Shown piece by piece: positions 1-11,355 of a DNA stretch of 64,000 nt. Origin of the DNA: Eudorina sp. 2006-703-Eu-15 (lineage: Eukaryota > Chlorophyta > Chlorophyceae > Chlamydomonadales > Volvocaceae); contig BDSI01000169.1 in the NCBI GenBank assembly GCA_003117195.1, forward strand, positions 156,997 to 220,996, read 5' to 3'. The notes below the pieces were generated by a model that was given only the letters and a program-made list of their open reading frames with translations, ran no database searches and had not been told where the DNA came from. The number at the start of each line of letters is the position of its first letter. The first letter of the stretch is position 1. Position numbers and translations under genes: made by a program.

Positions 1-245
1 TATGAACATCACCTCCCCGTCAGCACCTCCCACGCAATCCTGACTCTCTCGCAAAGCGCCTCCTCCCACAAAACTATCCTCTCACAAAACGCCCTTGCCC
101 ACGACATTGTCCTACCATAAAACCAGCCGCCCAACGGAGTACCCAAAACACCGTGTCCTCCTGGCCGCGACGCCATCGCCCCCTCCCGCCACCCAACTCA
201 CAATCCAAACCCGGACCCCGGCCGCCCGCGCTCCGCTCCCCGCAG

Positions 246-3200
246 ACGCCCTACCTGTGCGACATTCTCATGACGGACCGCTGTGTGGCCGACAACAAGT
301 CGCCGCTGGGTTGCGCCGCGGTCACCTACGCCGCCCTCAACCCTCCCTGGACGCTCCCCACCGCCCCGGGCGCGACTGCCGCCACAGCCCTCACCTCAGC
401 GGCGGACGGGGCTCAGGGGCCGTCGCCGAAGCCACCATCGTGGATGACCTCTGACGGATCCGGATCTGAACCCGGATCTGGATCTAGATCTGGGTCATCG
501 GCGAACAAGTCTGCTGTGGCGGGCGGTGTGGCGGCTGGAGGTGGGTGGGTGTCGCCTAGGGTTTAGGACAGCGCTGCCTCTGCGGCATCTACGGGATCTT
601 ACGAGGGACCCTGTCTCGTGTCTCTCCCCCCTACCCCCCTCCCCTCCGCGGAGGTCAACAGCGCAACAGCCAACCCTAGGGGAACAACCGAACCCGTTGG
701 GTGGGTCGGTCGTTGGGTTGCCGGGTCGGTGGGTCGGTGGGCGTGTGGGTGGGTTCGTGTTTGTCAGCATGCAAGGCTGCAAGTGCGCATGGGCGGCAGT
801 GCCGATGGGTGACTGATCCGGGGCACCCCAACTTAACCCGGACCCCGACCCGCGCCTCCCAGGGCTGGTGGCGGTGGCGGCGGTAATGATTACGTCTGTC
901 GTACTTGTACGACGGTGGAGGAGAAGGCGGCAGCCATCTTGTCCTGGCGGCGGCGGTGGCGGCGGCGGTGGCGTTATGTCAGAGCCATTGAATAAGAGGT
1001 AAGCCCGGGTACGTGTGCCGTACTCGCGCTGGCACACACCCACGTCGCTCGCCGACTGTGTGGGTCAGGCGGGTGGTGGTGGTGGTCGAGTACCGCACTG
1101 CGACGGCTTGGTGGGCAACGAGCTGCTTGGCTGTACGGCATGACAGCATCCGCCCCCAGTCCGTTGCTCCCCCTAACCCCAAACCCACGCCCCGAACGCA
1201 CCGCGCGTCTGAGCCCCCGAGCTGTGTATGTGGCCGGTGCGACGTCCCCCTCTCGGCCCCTACAGCCCTTGCTGTTCCCTCGACGCTGTTCCCTCCCCTG
1301 GGCTTGTTCCTCCTCGTCTCACCCCGAGCCCCAGTCCCCGGGGGACCCGGGTCCCCAGCGCCGGTGCCCCCGGGGACCAATGCCCCGCCCCGATGCGCCC
1401 AAGGCACGACGCTGGCCTCCCTTCCCAAATTTCTCCAGTCGAACCGTCGCTCTGGCAGCAGCGCAGTTTGAAATGTCTACCAATTCCCTATACCCTCCTA
1501 TACCCCCTCCGCACACTATAAATATGTCTACCGATTTCCTATACCCCCCTCCTCCGCTGTCTACCAATTTCCCATACCACTGCGCCCCCTCCCCCCACCC
1601 TCGCCCCCGCCCCCGCTCGCCCCCCTCACAGCCTCCGCGCGGGGTCCACCTGCACGGGCAGCTGCAGCAGCCCCTCCCAATCGGAGCCAGGTCGGGGCGA
1701 GGGGTCGGAGCGGCCGGCGAGGATGCGGGGACAGGTGGAGGGGGCGCGGGATGGCGGCGGCGGCACCGCCGCAGCGGCGGCGGCGGCCGCGGCATTAGCG
1801 TTGGCGTCCAAGGGTGGGGCCCGGGGCGCCGGCGCGGCCGCCGGAGGCCACGGGCCGGATCTGGGGGCTGCTGATGCGGCTGAGGCCGTCGTCGTCGAGG
1901 CCGCTGCTGATGCGGCGGCGGTCGGGCGGCGGTCGGATCCCGCTGCTGACCTGGCAGCCGCCGCAGCCGCAGCCACGGGAGGTGACGCGGGAGCAACAGC
2001 AGTGGCAGTAGCAATAGCGATGGCAGGAGCAGCAGGAGGAGCAGGAGCGGGGTACTCTGCGTCGTGGCGCAAAGCTCCGACGGGGTTCGAGTCGAGCTGT
2101 AGGTGCCCCGGGGGGAGCGGCGGCCCGCTGGGGAATGGCGGCGGCGGCGGCGGCGCGGCGGCGGGCTCCCTCTCGACGGCCCGCGGGAGCTCCCGCCAGC
2201 TGGACGCCTGGGGGGCGGCGGCGGTGCCAGCCGGCCGGCTCAGCGCAGCAGGGGCCGCAGGTAGGGGGCTCGCCTCACGCGGAGGGGGGTGCCGCAGGGG
2301 TAAAAGCGTAGCGTAGCAAAGCTGCAAGAGACCGGAGGGGACCAGGGCAAGGCGGAGGGGACCAGGGAAGGGCGAGGTGGGCTGGCAGGTAGGCGCGTTC
2401 TGTTGTCCCGGTGGCCGCATGGGCCGCATGCGGCTGTGACGTGGATCGTGCCGGTGACTGCGACGTGGGCGTCAGTACAGCTCACTGCCGGTATCGCCGG
2501 TACAGCTGACCGCCGGGAGGTGTCCCCCACCCGACCTCCCAACAGACCGCCACATCCTAGGGGTGTTGTCGGTGCCCGTGTGCTCACTGACCAGCACGAC
2601 CGAGTCCGCGGCTGTCCGCGGATGTCTGTTGCTGCGCCGCCTCCGCGGCGCTCCAGGGGTTGCCGGGCCCGTGCTGCAGCCCGTGCATCTGACCCAAGTT
2701 CATCTTGCTCATGCCGTGCCGTACCTCCCGCCGCCCACCCTCCCCGCCCGCCATCCGCTGTCCGCAGCCCAGTGGAAGGCCCCGGACCGTTGCCCCGCCC
2801 CCCTCCCCTCCTCCTTCCCAGACCCCTCGGCGGTGGTCACCCCCCTCACCCCCTACCGACCCGACATCAACCTGCGGCTGGGGCTGGGGCGGGGGCTGGC
2901 AGCGGGGCAGGAGGGGACAGCAGCGGAGCGGGCTGCAGCGGAGCAGGGGGGGACAGAGGCCCCCGCGGGTGTGGGCGCCTCCGCCCCGCCCTCTGACAGC
3001 TCGGGTCCGGGGTCGGGTCCGGCTGAGGAGGTGGTCCTGCTGCCGGTGGTGCGGGGCAAGGGCTCCTTCGGGCGGGTGGTGGAGGGGGTGTACCGGGGGC
3101 AGAGGGTGGCGGTCAAACTGACGGCGGAGGGGCTGACCCACGGGTCGGTCAGCTGCGAGCGGATGCTGCGCAGCTTCTGTCACGAGGTGGCGGTGCTGGG

Positions 3201-6200
3201 TCGGTGCAGTCACCCCCACGTGGTCCGTCTGCTTGCGGCGTGTGTGGGCCCCCCCCGGTTGTGTCTGGTGATGGAGCTGATGGACACCTCCCTGGAGCTC
3301 ATGATACGGGGGGCGCCCAACAACCTGCTGCCCATGGCCACGGTGAGGGGGAGGGGGAGGGGGGGAGGAGGGGGGGTGGGGGGGAGGGGGAGGGGGAGGG
3401 GAGGGGGAGGGGGAGGGGGAGGGGGAGGGGGAGGGGGAGGGGGAGGGGAGGGGAGGGGGAGGGGAGGGGGAGGGGGAGGGGGAGGGGGAGGGGAGGGGGA
3501 GGGGGAGGGGGAGGGGAGGGGGAGGGGGAGGGGGAGGGGGAGGGGAGGGGGAGGGGGAGGGGGAGGGGGAGGGATGCAGGGGCCGGGGACGGGGAAGGGC
3601 GGCAGCAACAAGAGTGTGTGTGGGGGCGAAGATCAAGAGAGAGAGTGTGTGTGTGTGTAGGGGGGGGGGGTAGGCCGGACAGAGTGGCGCTGACAGGGGG
3701 GGGGGTCGGGGCGGCGGGTGAGCTGAGGGCGGGTTCGCTGGTCGTTGTTGCGGTGATGGGAAAGGACCGACGCCGCTCTAGAAGATGTAGGAACAAGGTA
3801 CATCATTGATATCCCGTACTTCAGTACAAGCCCCGCATCTTGCGCACGCGCAGTCCGCACCCCTGGACCCTTGTCCGCCGCCTTTGGCCTGAAGCCGCAT
3901 GTCCTGTGCCCCGCCTTTGTCTCGTTTGCCACTCCCCCATATGCCACCCCCTCGCCCCTCTCCCTCCCTCCCCCATCCCCCCAGGTCCTGAGCATCGGTC
4001 GGGATATCGCCCGGGGTCTGGAGTACCTGCACCCCACCATCGTGCACCGGGACCTCAAGGTGGGGCGGAGGGTGGGGTGGGGGGTGAGGGGGATGAGGGT
4101 GAGGGGGCAGGGGTAGCTGGGGAGGGGCCGGAGCGCGGGGGCTGGTGTTCCGGTGGGCTTACCGCACCGCACCTCCCTTCCCCACCATCCTTCCTCCTCG
4201 GGGCTGTCCCGAAGCCGAGTCCTCCTCGGACTCTCCCCCCTCGTCCCCCCTCTTGGACACCCTGCCTCCACCTGACCTCCACCTGACCTCCAACTGACCT
4301 CCACCCCCCACCCCCCACCCTCCCCGCAGCCCGCCAACGTGCTTGTGAACGACCCCCTGGGACCCCGCCAGGTGGCCAAGCTGTCGGTGAGTGGGCACAC
4401 ACCGGGGGGAGGGGGGGGAGGGGTCTTGGGGAAAGGGGGGCGGGGGGGAGGAGGGGCTGGGGGGGGAGGGGCTGCGGGGGTCAAGCCCAGCGACGTGGGG
4501 TCACACCGTGTGCCGCTGTGGCTCTTGTGGCTCCTCGGATTGGGGGCGGGGCGGGGAAGGTGTCGGCGGGGCGGTTGGGGCGGGACGGAACCGGGGGGAG
4601 GAGGCCGAGAGGCGCCGTGCCCAGCGGGCAGGAGAGCTTTGGGGCCAAGGCGCCGTCCCCACATCGGTCGGTCGGTCGGTTGGTCGGTCGGGGTGGGCCG
4701 CCCGCCACGGGTCACACCCGCCCCAGGTTCCCGGAAGTCGGACCTCCTCCGCACCGCCTCCCCGACCGCCGGGGACTGACCCGCGCTGACCCACCGGACC
4801 CGGACCCGGACCCGGACCCGGGCCCGGACCCGGACCCGGACCCGGGCCCTGTCAGCCGCCCGTGTGGCTGACTGACGCCCAAGCACCCACGGGTCCGCGA
4901 GCTACCCACATCGACCAGTCCCCCTCTTGACGCGTTCTCCCGATCCGCTTTTGTTGGGACCCGTGGGTCGGCTGCATAACCCAACCCCCGGCGGACTCCC
5001 TCCCTGGCGTCGCTGGCCTCCCTGGCCTCCAGGACTTCGGACTGGCCCGGCTGCATTGCTCGGAGCTGCTCACAAAGCACCCGGAGGCGGGCACGGTGGG
5101 CGGCGCCGGGTTTGTGGTGGGGGTCCACTTGTTGGTGTGTGGGCTGCAGAACGACTGTTTGAGGAGATCTCCTCGGAGATTCGTCTGTACGACCATCTCT
5201 CGTACTTGCCGTTCTGTCGTACAGTTCTGTGACGTTTTCCTCGAGATACCGTATGCGCGGTGGTGGTGCGGTCGTTTTTGTGGTGTCTGTCGGTGTTGCC
5301 CTCCACTCGTAGCTTCGTGAGCGGGTGGCTGACTCGGACCGCCCCCCTCGCGTCACCTCCCCCTCCCTCCGCCGCAATCCTGTGCCCCGCGCCTCTGCCC
5401 CCTCGCCCCCCTCCGCCTTCCTCCCCCGTCATATGCCACCCGGGTCCCCTCGCCCAGCCGGCGTACATGGCTCCAGGTGCGGCGCCCTATGGGTTCCGGA
5501 GGGGGGCCTATGCTTGGAAGTGGCAGGACCGACGGACTAAGCTACCCACCTACCTCGCCAACTACAAAACCACCTACCTACCTACCCACCTGTCGGGCTG
5601 TGTGCCTGCCTACCCATGCAGTTGATTAAGTCCCCCCTCCCACATGCTGCAATATCGCAACACCTGCTGCCTGCCCCATCGGTCCTGCAACCCTCTCCCT
5701 CCTACCGCCCCTGCTACCTCCCACCGGACCGCTGCAGAGTGCTTCGATGTGGCCGTCGCAACCATCACGTACCACGTCGACATGTACGCGCTGGGTAAGT
5801 ACGACAAACGGGTGTACGACAGGGATTGCACCGCGTGCGGCGGGATGGCAAGGTCGGTCCCCCGCACACGGTGTGTCCCACCGCCCACCCAACCCCGGGG
5901 TCTGAGGACGTGTCCTGTTGCAGGGGGGGCGGGGGCCGGAGCCGGGCCGGGGGTGTACCGTACCGGCAAATTGGCAGCCCCTTCTCCACAATTCGGGTTC
6001 TCCTTGTGGGCTTGCGGCTCCAAGAGCACCTGTCCCTCCCTATCCCCGCTCAACGTGCAGGCATCCTGCTGTGGGTGATGCTGACGGGTTGTGAGCCCTG
6101 GCAGGTGAGCGCGGGGAAGGCGGGCGGGTGTGGGTGGGTGTCGTGGGTGGATGGTGGGAGAGGGCGAGGGCCGGGGACTCAGCGGGGGATTACAAAGTTA

Positions 6201-7992
6201 CTGATCCGCGAGCTGGCTGTGTGTGTGTGTGTTTTTGCGTGTGTGCGTGTGTGTGTGTGTTTGTGCGTGTGTGCGTGTGCGTGTGTGCGTTGAGATAGGG
6301 ACCCGCCCGAGCCGCCCCGTCCCCCAGGTTTGGTTCGGTGTATTGTGGGGGAAAGAGGGACTGTGTGCCCGGGTGTGTTTCGGACCGTTGGGAGAACCCC
6401 TGGAGCTGTGGAGCGGACCCGAGGGGGCGACCTCGGGGACCTCGCGATTTCGCTGTCTTGACTGACAAAAAGGGGGAGCTCGGGGTGGCTGGGGAGGGAG
6501 GACGCACGGAAAGGGGATAGCGACCCCATGCCGTACATGCCGACTGCCGTGCTGAGCCGTACTCATCTGTTCTCCCTCCCCGCGGTTGTGTGTGTGTGTG
6601 TGTATGCGTTTTGTCGGGCGGTGTTGCCCCCCGGGGGGCTGCAGGGCGTCAACTTCATGCGCCTGGCCTTCCGAGTGGCGTACTGCCAGGAGCGGCCGCC
6701 CCTGTGCGCCATCCCTCCCGGCCGCCGGCCGCCCAAGCTGCTGCGCCTGATCCAGGCCTGCTGGGACCCGGACCCGCGGCGGCGCCCCGCGGCGGCGGAG
6801 GTGGTGAAGCAGCTGATGCTGGTGCAGGAGCTGGTGCGGGTGCAGCCGTCCTCCTCGGAGCTCCAGGAACAGGTCGGGTCGCCCGGGGGCCGTGAGGCTC
6901 CCCCGCATGCCCCGTCCCAGGCTGTTTCCTGACCCCATCACTGGAAGCCTATGCCATCGTCGGTCCGCCTCCTGTCTGCCCGCCTGCCCGCCTGTGTGAG
7001 CGTCTTGAGGGCCCATGTTTCAAACATGCCGTGTTACATCCGCACCGGTACGGCACACGAAGTACGCCACAGAACATCTACGGCATAAGAAGTACCGTAT
7101 GCCACAGCACATCATCATCTACCACATCATCTACGCCCCCCTTCCCCCTCCCCGGGGGAACGCCACTGTCCCCCTCCCGTTGCCGCAGATGTCGGGTTCG
7201 GACATCGGGCCCTTGTGGCCGGTGCCCGACGCCCGGAAGCTGCGGGGCCAGCCGCGCTGTATGTCGGTCTTCGCAGACCCCTCGGCGAACACGGCCGCGG
7301 CCACCGCCGCCCCGCCCCAGCTGCAGCTGCAGCAGCATCCACTGCCGCTACCACCGCCACATCACCATCATCATCAGCAGCAGCCCTATCAGCAGCAGCA
7401 GCAACAACAGCATCAACATCACCCTCATTATCATCAACAGCAGCAGCGCCACTCGTCGGCCGAGGCACGTGTGTACGAGCAGGCCGTGAAGCAGCGGTTG
7501 GCGGTTGGCCGGGTGCCCCGCCCCCTCACCCACCGCCGGTTCTCATCCAGCGGTCACACATCGGCGGGCATCTTCACATCGGCGGGAGGCGCCCGACAGC
7601 GCGCCCCGGGATCCGGGGCCCCGCCGGAGCCTGTCGGATTGAGTCCAGGTCCGGATCTCGATCCGGATCTGGATCCAGATACGGATGCGGGCTCTGGGCT
7701 TGCTGCAGAGTGGGGCCGGCGGTGCCGGGACCAATCGTCCTCGGGGCCGGACGGAGGCGGTGGAGGAGGAGGCGGTGGAGGCCGTTTCCTGGCCTCCCTG
7801 GACGGCAGCTGGCGTACGGCGGGCAGCATGGTCCGGGCAGCGGCGCCGACGGCGGCGGCGGCGGCAATGAGGTTCACTGGAACGCCGTTCGGTACGGGCG
7901 GTACGGTGACGCCGCTCACTTTGGAGGGGGATGATGATGGTGATGGTGATGATGATGATGTGCTGGGTGATGGAGGCGCCAACGCCGACTGA
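246..7992 (+). CDS. Receptor-like TKL-type protein kinase, 5'-truncated by window edge (RLK-1)
   Basis: Membrane serine/threonine (TKL-like) kinase. Exons inferred from GT/AG sites and phase: 246-540 (extracellular, YLCDILMTDRC and other cysteines), about 1773-2260 (Ala-rich, probable membrane and juxtamembrane part, weakest call), 2822-3342, 3985-4059, 4330-4386, 5033-5095, 5458-5476, 5738-5794, 6061-6104, 6645-6872, 7189-7992. Kinase motifs run in the right order across these exons: glycine loop GKGSFGRV, catalytic lysine in RVAVKL, HEVAVLGRC helix C, IVHRDLK+PANVL, KLS+DFGLARL, PAYMAP+E, then the DMYALG and LLWVML region and the C-lobe with WDPDPRRRP. All key catalytic residues are present. 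The last exon is a long tail rich in His/Gln, Gly and Asp ending at a TGA. The start lies left of the window. The paralogue follows at 11356-22787. Substrate and ligand are unknown. Family call is strong, exon ends moderately sure. Confidence 0.8.
3343..3575 (+). repeat. G-rich (GGGGGA)n array at the start of an RLK-1 intron
   Basis: Over 200 bases of almost pure GGGGGA/GGGGA units lie directly after the donor site of the first kinase exon. The strand pattern has very many G-runs and could form G-quadruplexes in DNA or pre-mRNA. The same intron in the paralogue (from 18433) is G-rich but much shorter. Confidence 0.9.
4796..4853. repeat. GGACCC hexanucleotide microsatellite in an RLK-1 intron
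   Basis: About nine GGACCC/GGGCCC units sit inside the intron between the exon ending in VAKLS (4386) and the DFG exon (5033). Confidence 0.85.
6219..6292. repeat. GT-rich microsatellite in an RLK-1 intron
   Basis: Imperfect GT/GCGT tract in the intron between exons 6061-6104 and 6645-6872. A second short GT tract lies just before the acceptor at about 6588-6606. Confidence 0.8.
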
Positions 7993-10900
7993 GGGCAGGG
8001 AGGGCGTCGGTGGGGCGCGCTCGTGTAGGAATGCAGCACAGCTACCTCGCAGCGGGCCGGCTTCGTGCGTGAAGGTGCGTCAAGGTTGAGTGTTAATTGT
8101 TCCGTCCTTGGACAGTGCCGCCCTCCACCCCGGCCCTACCCCTACCCCTACCGGGAGATTCATCGACCGAAACAAGTCGCGGGAGAGTTCCACCTTGCAG
8201 GGCGTAGGTCCCGTAGGGAGGTCCAGGGAGGGAGGGATACGAAACGACAGTCGTACGGCACTGTCTGGCTCTCCTCCCCTCTCGGGCCCCCCCCCCAACG
8301 CCGCCGGGTGATCCGGCGTGCTGACATCACCCGGGCGCTCCTTCTCAAGGAGAGGGAGGGAGAGGGGGAGGGAGAGGGGGAGGGGTGCGCAGCAAAGATA
8401 GAGTGTAGGCGTGTCAGGGCTGGGATGTGGGACACTGCAACGCCCACGGCTGATGATATGATTATGACGATACCAAACGACGTCAGATTTCTTCAGCGCG
8501 TCCGCGATATCCGTCCGGGCGTCGCGACGTCGGTCCGGCACTTGGTGGGGCTCGGTCCGGCACTTGGTGGGGCTCGGTCCGGCACTTGGTGGGGCTCGGT
8601 CCGGCACTTGGTGGGGCTCGGTCCGGCACTTGGTGGGGCTCGGTCCGGCACTTGGTGGGGCACTGTGCGAATGTACGAACTGGAAGTCTGCACATACACA
8701 CAGATGACTGAGGGGTGTATTCACGGCCACGCCAGGCGTGATGAGTGTGATTGCCGGGATCACCCGGGTCACCTCTGCGGCACCGTTTTACGGCACATTG
8801 CTGTCCTGTACGGCACATTGCTGTCCTGTACGGCGTATTGCGGTCATGTACGGCACATTGCCGTATTGTACGACGTTTAGACCGCGGCCATTGATTTGAA
8901 GTGTGGCAGTGATGGTGATGATGCAGCAGGGGAGGATGCGGCCAGTACGTGCCTGTGCCTGTGCGTCTAGGGTGGGGACTGTTGGGGAATACGGTATGGG
9001 GGGGCTGCGACGACGGTGCTTGACCTGGTTCAGGCGTGGGTAACACACGTGATGTACGACATTGTAGGGTGGCGGGGTCGTTGTTGTTGTTGTTGTGGTG
9101 GTGGTGGTGGTGGTCGTGGGATCGCGCAGGGAAGGGACCGGTGGGAGCTTGGCGGCACGGAAGCCGTATGTCATGTATGGTGTATGTGCGGACGTACGGA
9201 TTCCGGGGCTCGCGGCATGGTAGCGCCCCTGGAGAGCTGGTAGCGCCCCTGGGTTCTGTGGTGGGCTCGTCATTGCCTTGGCAGCTGCGGCTGTCTGGCC
9301 AGCTCGCCGGCTGCGGGGCACCCGACCCGCAGCCCAGCGCGCCACGAAAGGGAGGCGCGGGCGCGGCGGCCTGCAGGCTGCACCCTACACAACCACGCCG
9401 AACGGGGGGGACGAGCCAGGGGAATAACCGTCATGGCTCGCATCGAGTCATACCTCATAATATACCGTTGCACCGATCCATTCATGCCTATATATTTTAG
9501 GGTGGCCGTGTTGGCCGCCGGTTCTTTCCGTTGTGCAGCCGAACCGCCGTAGCTGTAGCACCAGCCGAGCCGCCCGGGTGAACTGTGTGCTTGAACAAGT
9601 CGGCAAGGCACCTGGCTGCGCCTGTGCAGATGTGAGAAGCCCAAATGCCTGCAGGTGTGTGCGCGTGTGTGTGTGTGTGTGTGCGTGTGTGTGAAGAGAA
9701 GAGGCCCTGTGTGTGTTTAATGAGAAACCCGTATGTGTGTGTATCGTTACATATCTGACCGGGAGCGAGGTGCGGGCAGTGGGCATGCGGGGGGCGGGGC
9801 TTGCAGCGCCCCTTCGGATGCCGTCGCTCTTTTACATGTGTGTTGGCGAGGCGGGGGGCGGGAGGGTGTACGGCGGTGTACGGCGCGATCTGAGTTCCAC
9901 GTGTAAACATGTGGGTGGGGCTCCACATCGAACTGTGTGATTTCATGAGTGAGCGATAAGCACACCGCGGCGGAGACGATCACGCAGTCGGCGCCCCGCA
10001 CCAGGGGCTACTTGGAATGGGCTTCCGTGCCTGTACACTTTGTTATTATGGATGTTGCAGTGGACCCCGCGGGTCATCTACTTAATGTTTTTGGGTTAAA
10101 TAAAGGGGGGACCCCGCGGGGTGCCGTCGCGCAGGCCAACTTCATTCTTGACGGCACCGTTACGGCTTCTCCTTCCTCTACGTGGCAGGGTTTAATGAAC
10201 TTCGCAATCAAGGCTAGGTTGCCCCAGTCAAGATCCATCCGAACATACGCTTCGTGTGATATCAGTGACTGCGTACTGGACTGACTATGCAGTAGGCCTA
10301 TGAGCGAGTGGGTCGAAGCCTCTGCACGTTGTGTCGCGCACCGCCCCCCCCCCTCACACACACACACCCGGGCCACCCGGGCAAGGTGCTGCACCCAACC
10401 TGGTGGGGGGCTGATGGGGCGGTAGGCGGCTCCGCGTGGCGGCGCGCCCGCACGGGTCACCTAACTGTCACCTAGCTGGTGTCGAGCGCATGCGTGTGTG
10501 AGTTGGTTGGATAGTTGGTTAGTTAGTTGCATGGTGGGGAACTTTCGGGGAGAACGTCAAAGCTCTCCTAATGCTTTCATGGTTACCGCGAACGCAGTTT
10601 GTTATGAGATAACAGCATTAATAATACGTGGTGAAGTCTGTCTCCTACGTACGTCGTTGATCTGTCGCCCTAACGCCCTCTGTTCCCTGCCATTGCAAAA
10701 TGCTCTACTCCAGTGCACGTACGGCACATCAAATGATCCTGTTCAATCAATGCAATTCTAAGGAATGCATGGCAAGCCACAGCGAGAACTTCACGACTGC
10801 CGTGCGTGATCCGTGATGACAACAGCTGACAAATCGCAACATTCTAGCCATGCTGGATCGCATGTAAAGATTAACGCACAATATCCAGAAGCTAAGTGCT

Positions 10901-11355
10901 ACCAGTAACGAGTTCCGAGGCCTTCCCTCACTAAATGAATGGGACGAGCGATGAGGTAGTTTTGCGGCATATGCATGCGAATACGGAAATGTTAGCGCAA
11001 CTGAGTTTTTCGTTTCCAAGCTCGGAACTGATGCTCAAAAATATTTAAAACAAACATGTTAGCATGAATGCATAAACGGCGTTTGGGACATTAATGTATG
11101 TCGTATGCTCTGTGTACGGTACGTTCCAAAACGGCTACGTCCTCTGAATCACACGTGAACATCTTTAAATACTTAGCAAATTATACGTTTCCCACAAAAT
11201 TCTTAGGCACATACAATCAGGCTGCAGCATGTGGTGCCCGCAGTACCTGTATAATCCGTTTTTCACGCCAGCAATGGATTTGAATGACCGTTCCAAAGGA
11301 AAATGCTTACCTTCAACCATTTCTAGTTACTAGACACTAGCTTTGATGTTTGGCG
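7993..11355. other. Intergenic interval between the two kinase genes
   Basis: No gene is supported here. It holds a 22-bp tandem repeat (8533-8664), four loose copies of a roughly 20-bp TACGGCACATTGCTGTC motif (about 8788-8870), short GTT/GGT and GT tracts (9082-9115, 9659-9690), and an unrecognised 111-codon frame at 9949-10284. From about 10490 to 11340 the base composition becomes clearly richer in A and T, which fits the 5' flank and promoter of the next gene, but I see no defined promoter motif. Confidence 0.6.
8533..8664. repeat. 22-bp tandem repeat, six copies
   Basis: Six almost perfect copies of a 22-bp unit containing CGGCACTTGGTGGGGCTC, in the intergenic interval downstream of RLK-1. 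Only the last copy changes at its end. Confidence 0.92.

Noticed and set aside
2584..3636. 350-codon frame on the - strand across the first kinase exon
   Set aside because: It is the antisense of the RLK-1 exon and the G-rich intron (Pro/Ser runs). The + strand has clear kinase motifs.
9949..10284. 111-codon + frame as a gene between the kinases
   Set aside because: No recognisable family, no supporting context. Noted only in the intergenic entry.
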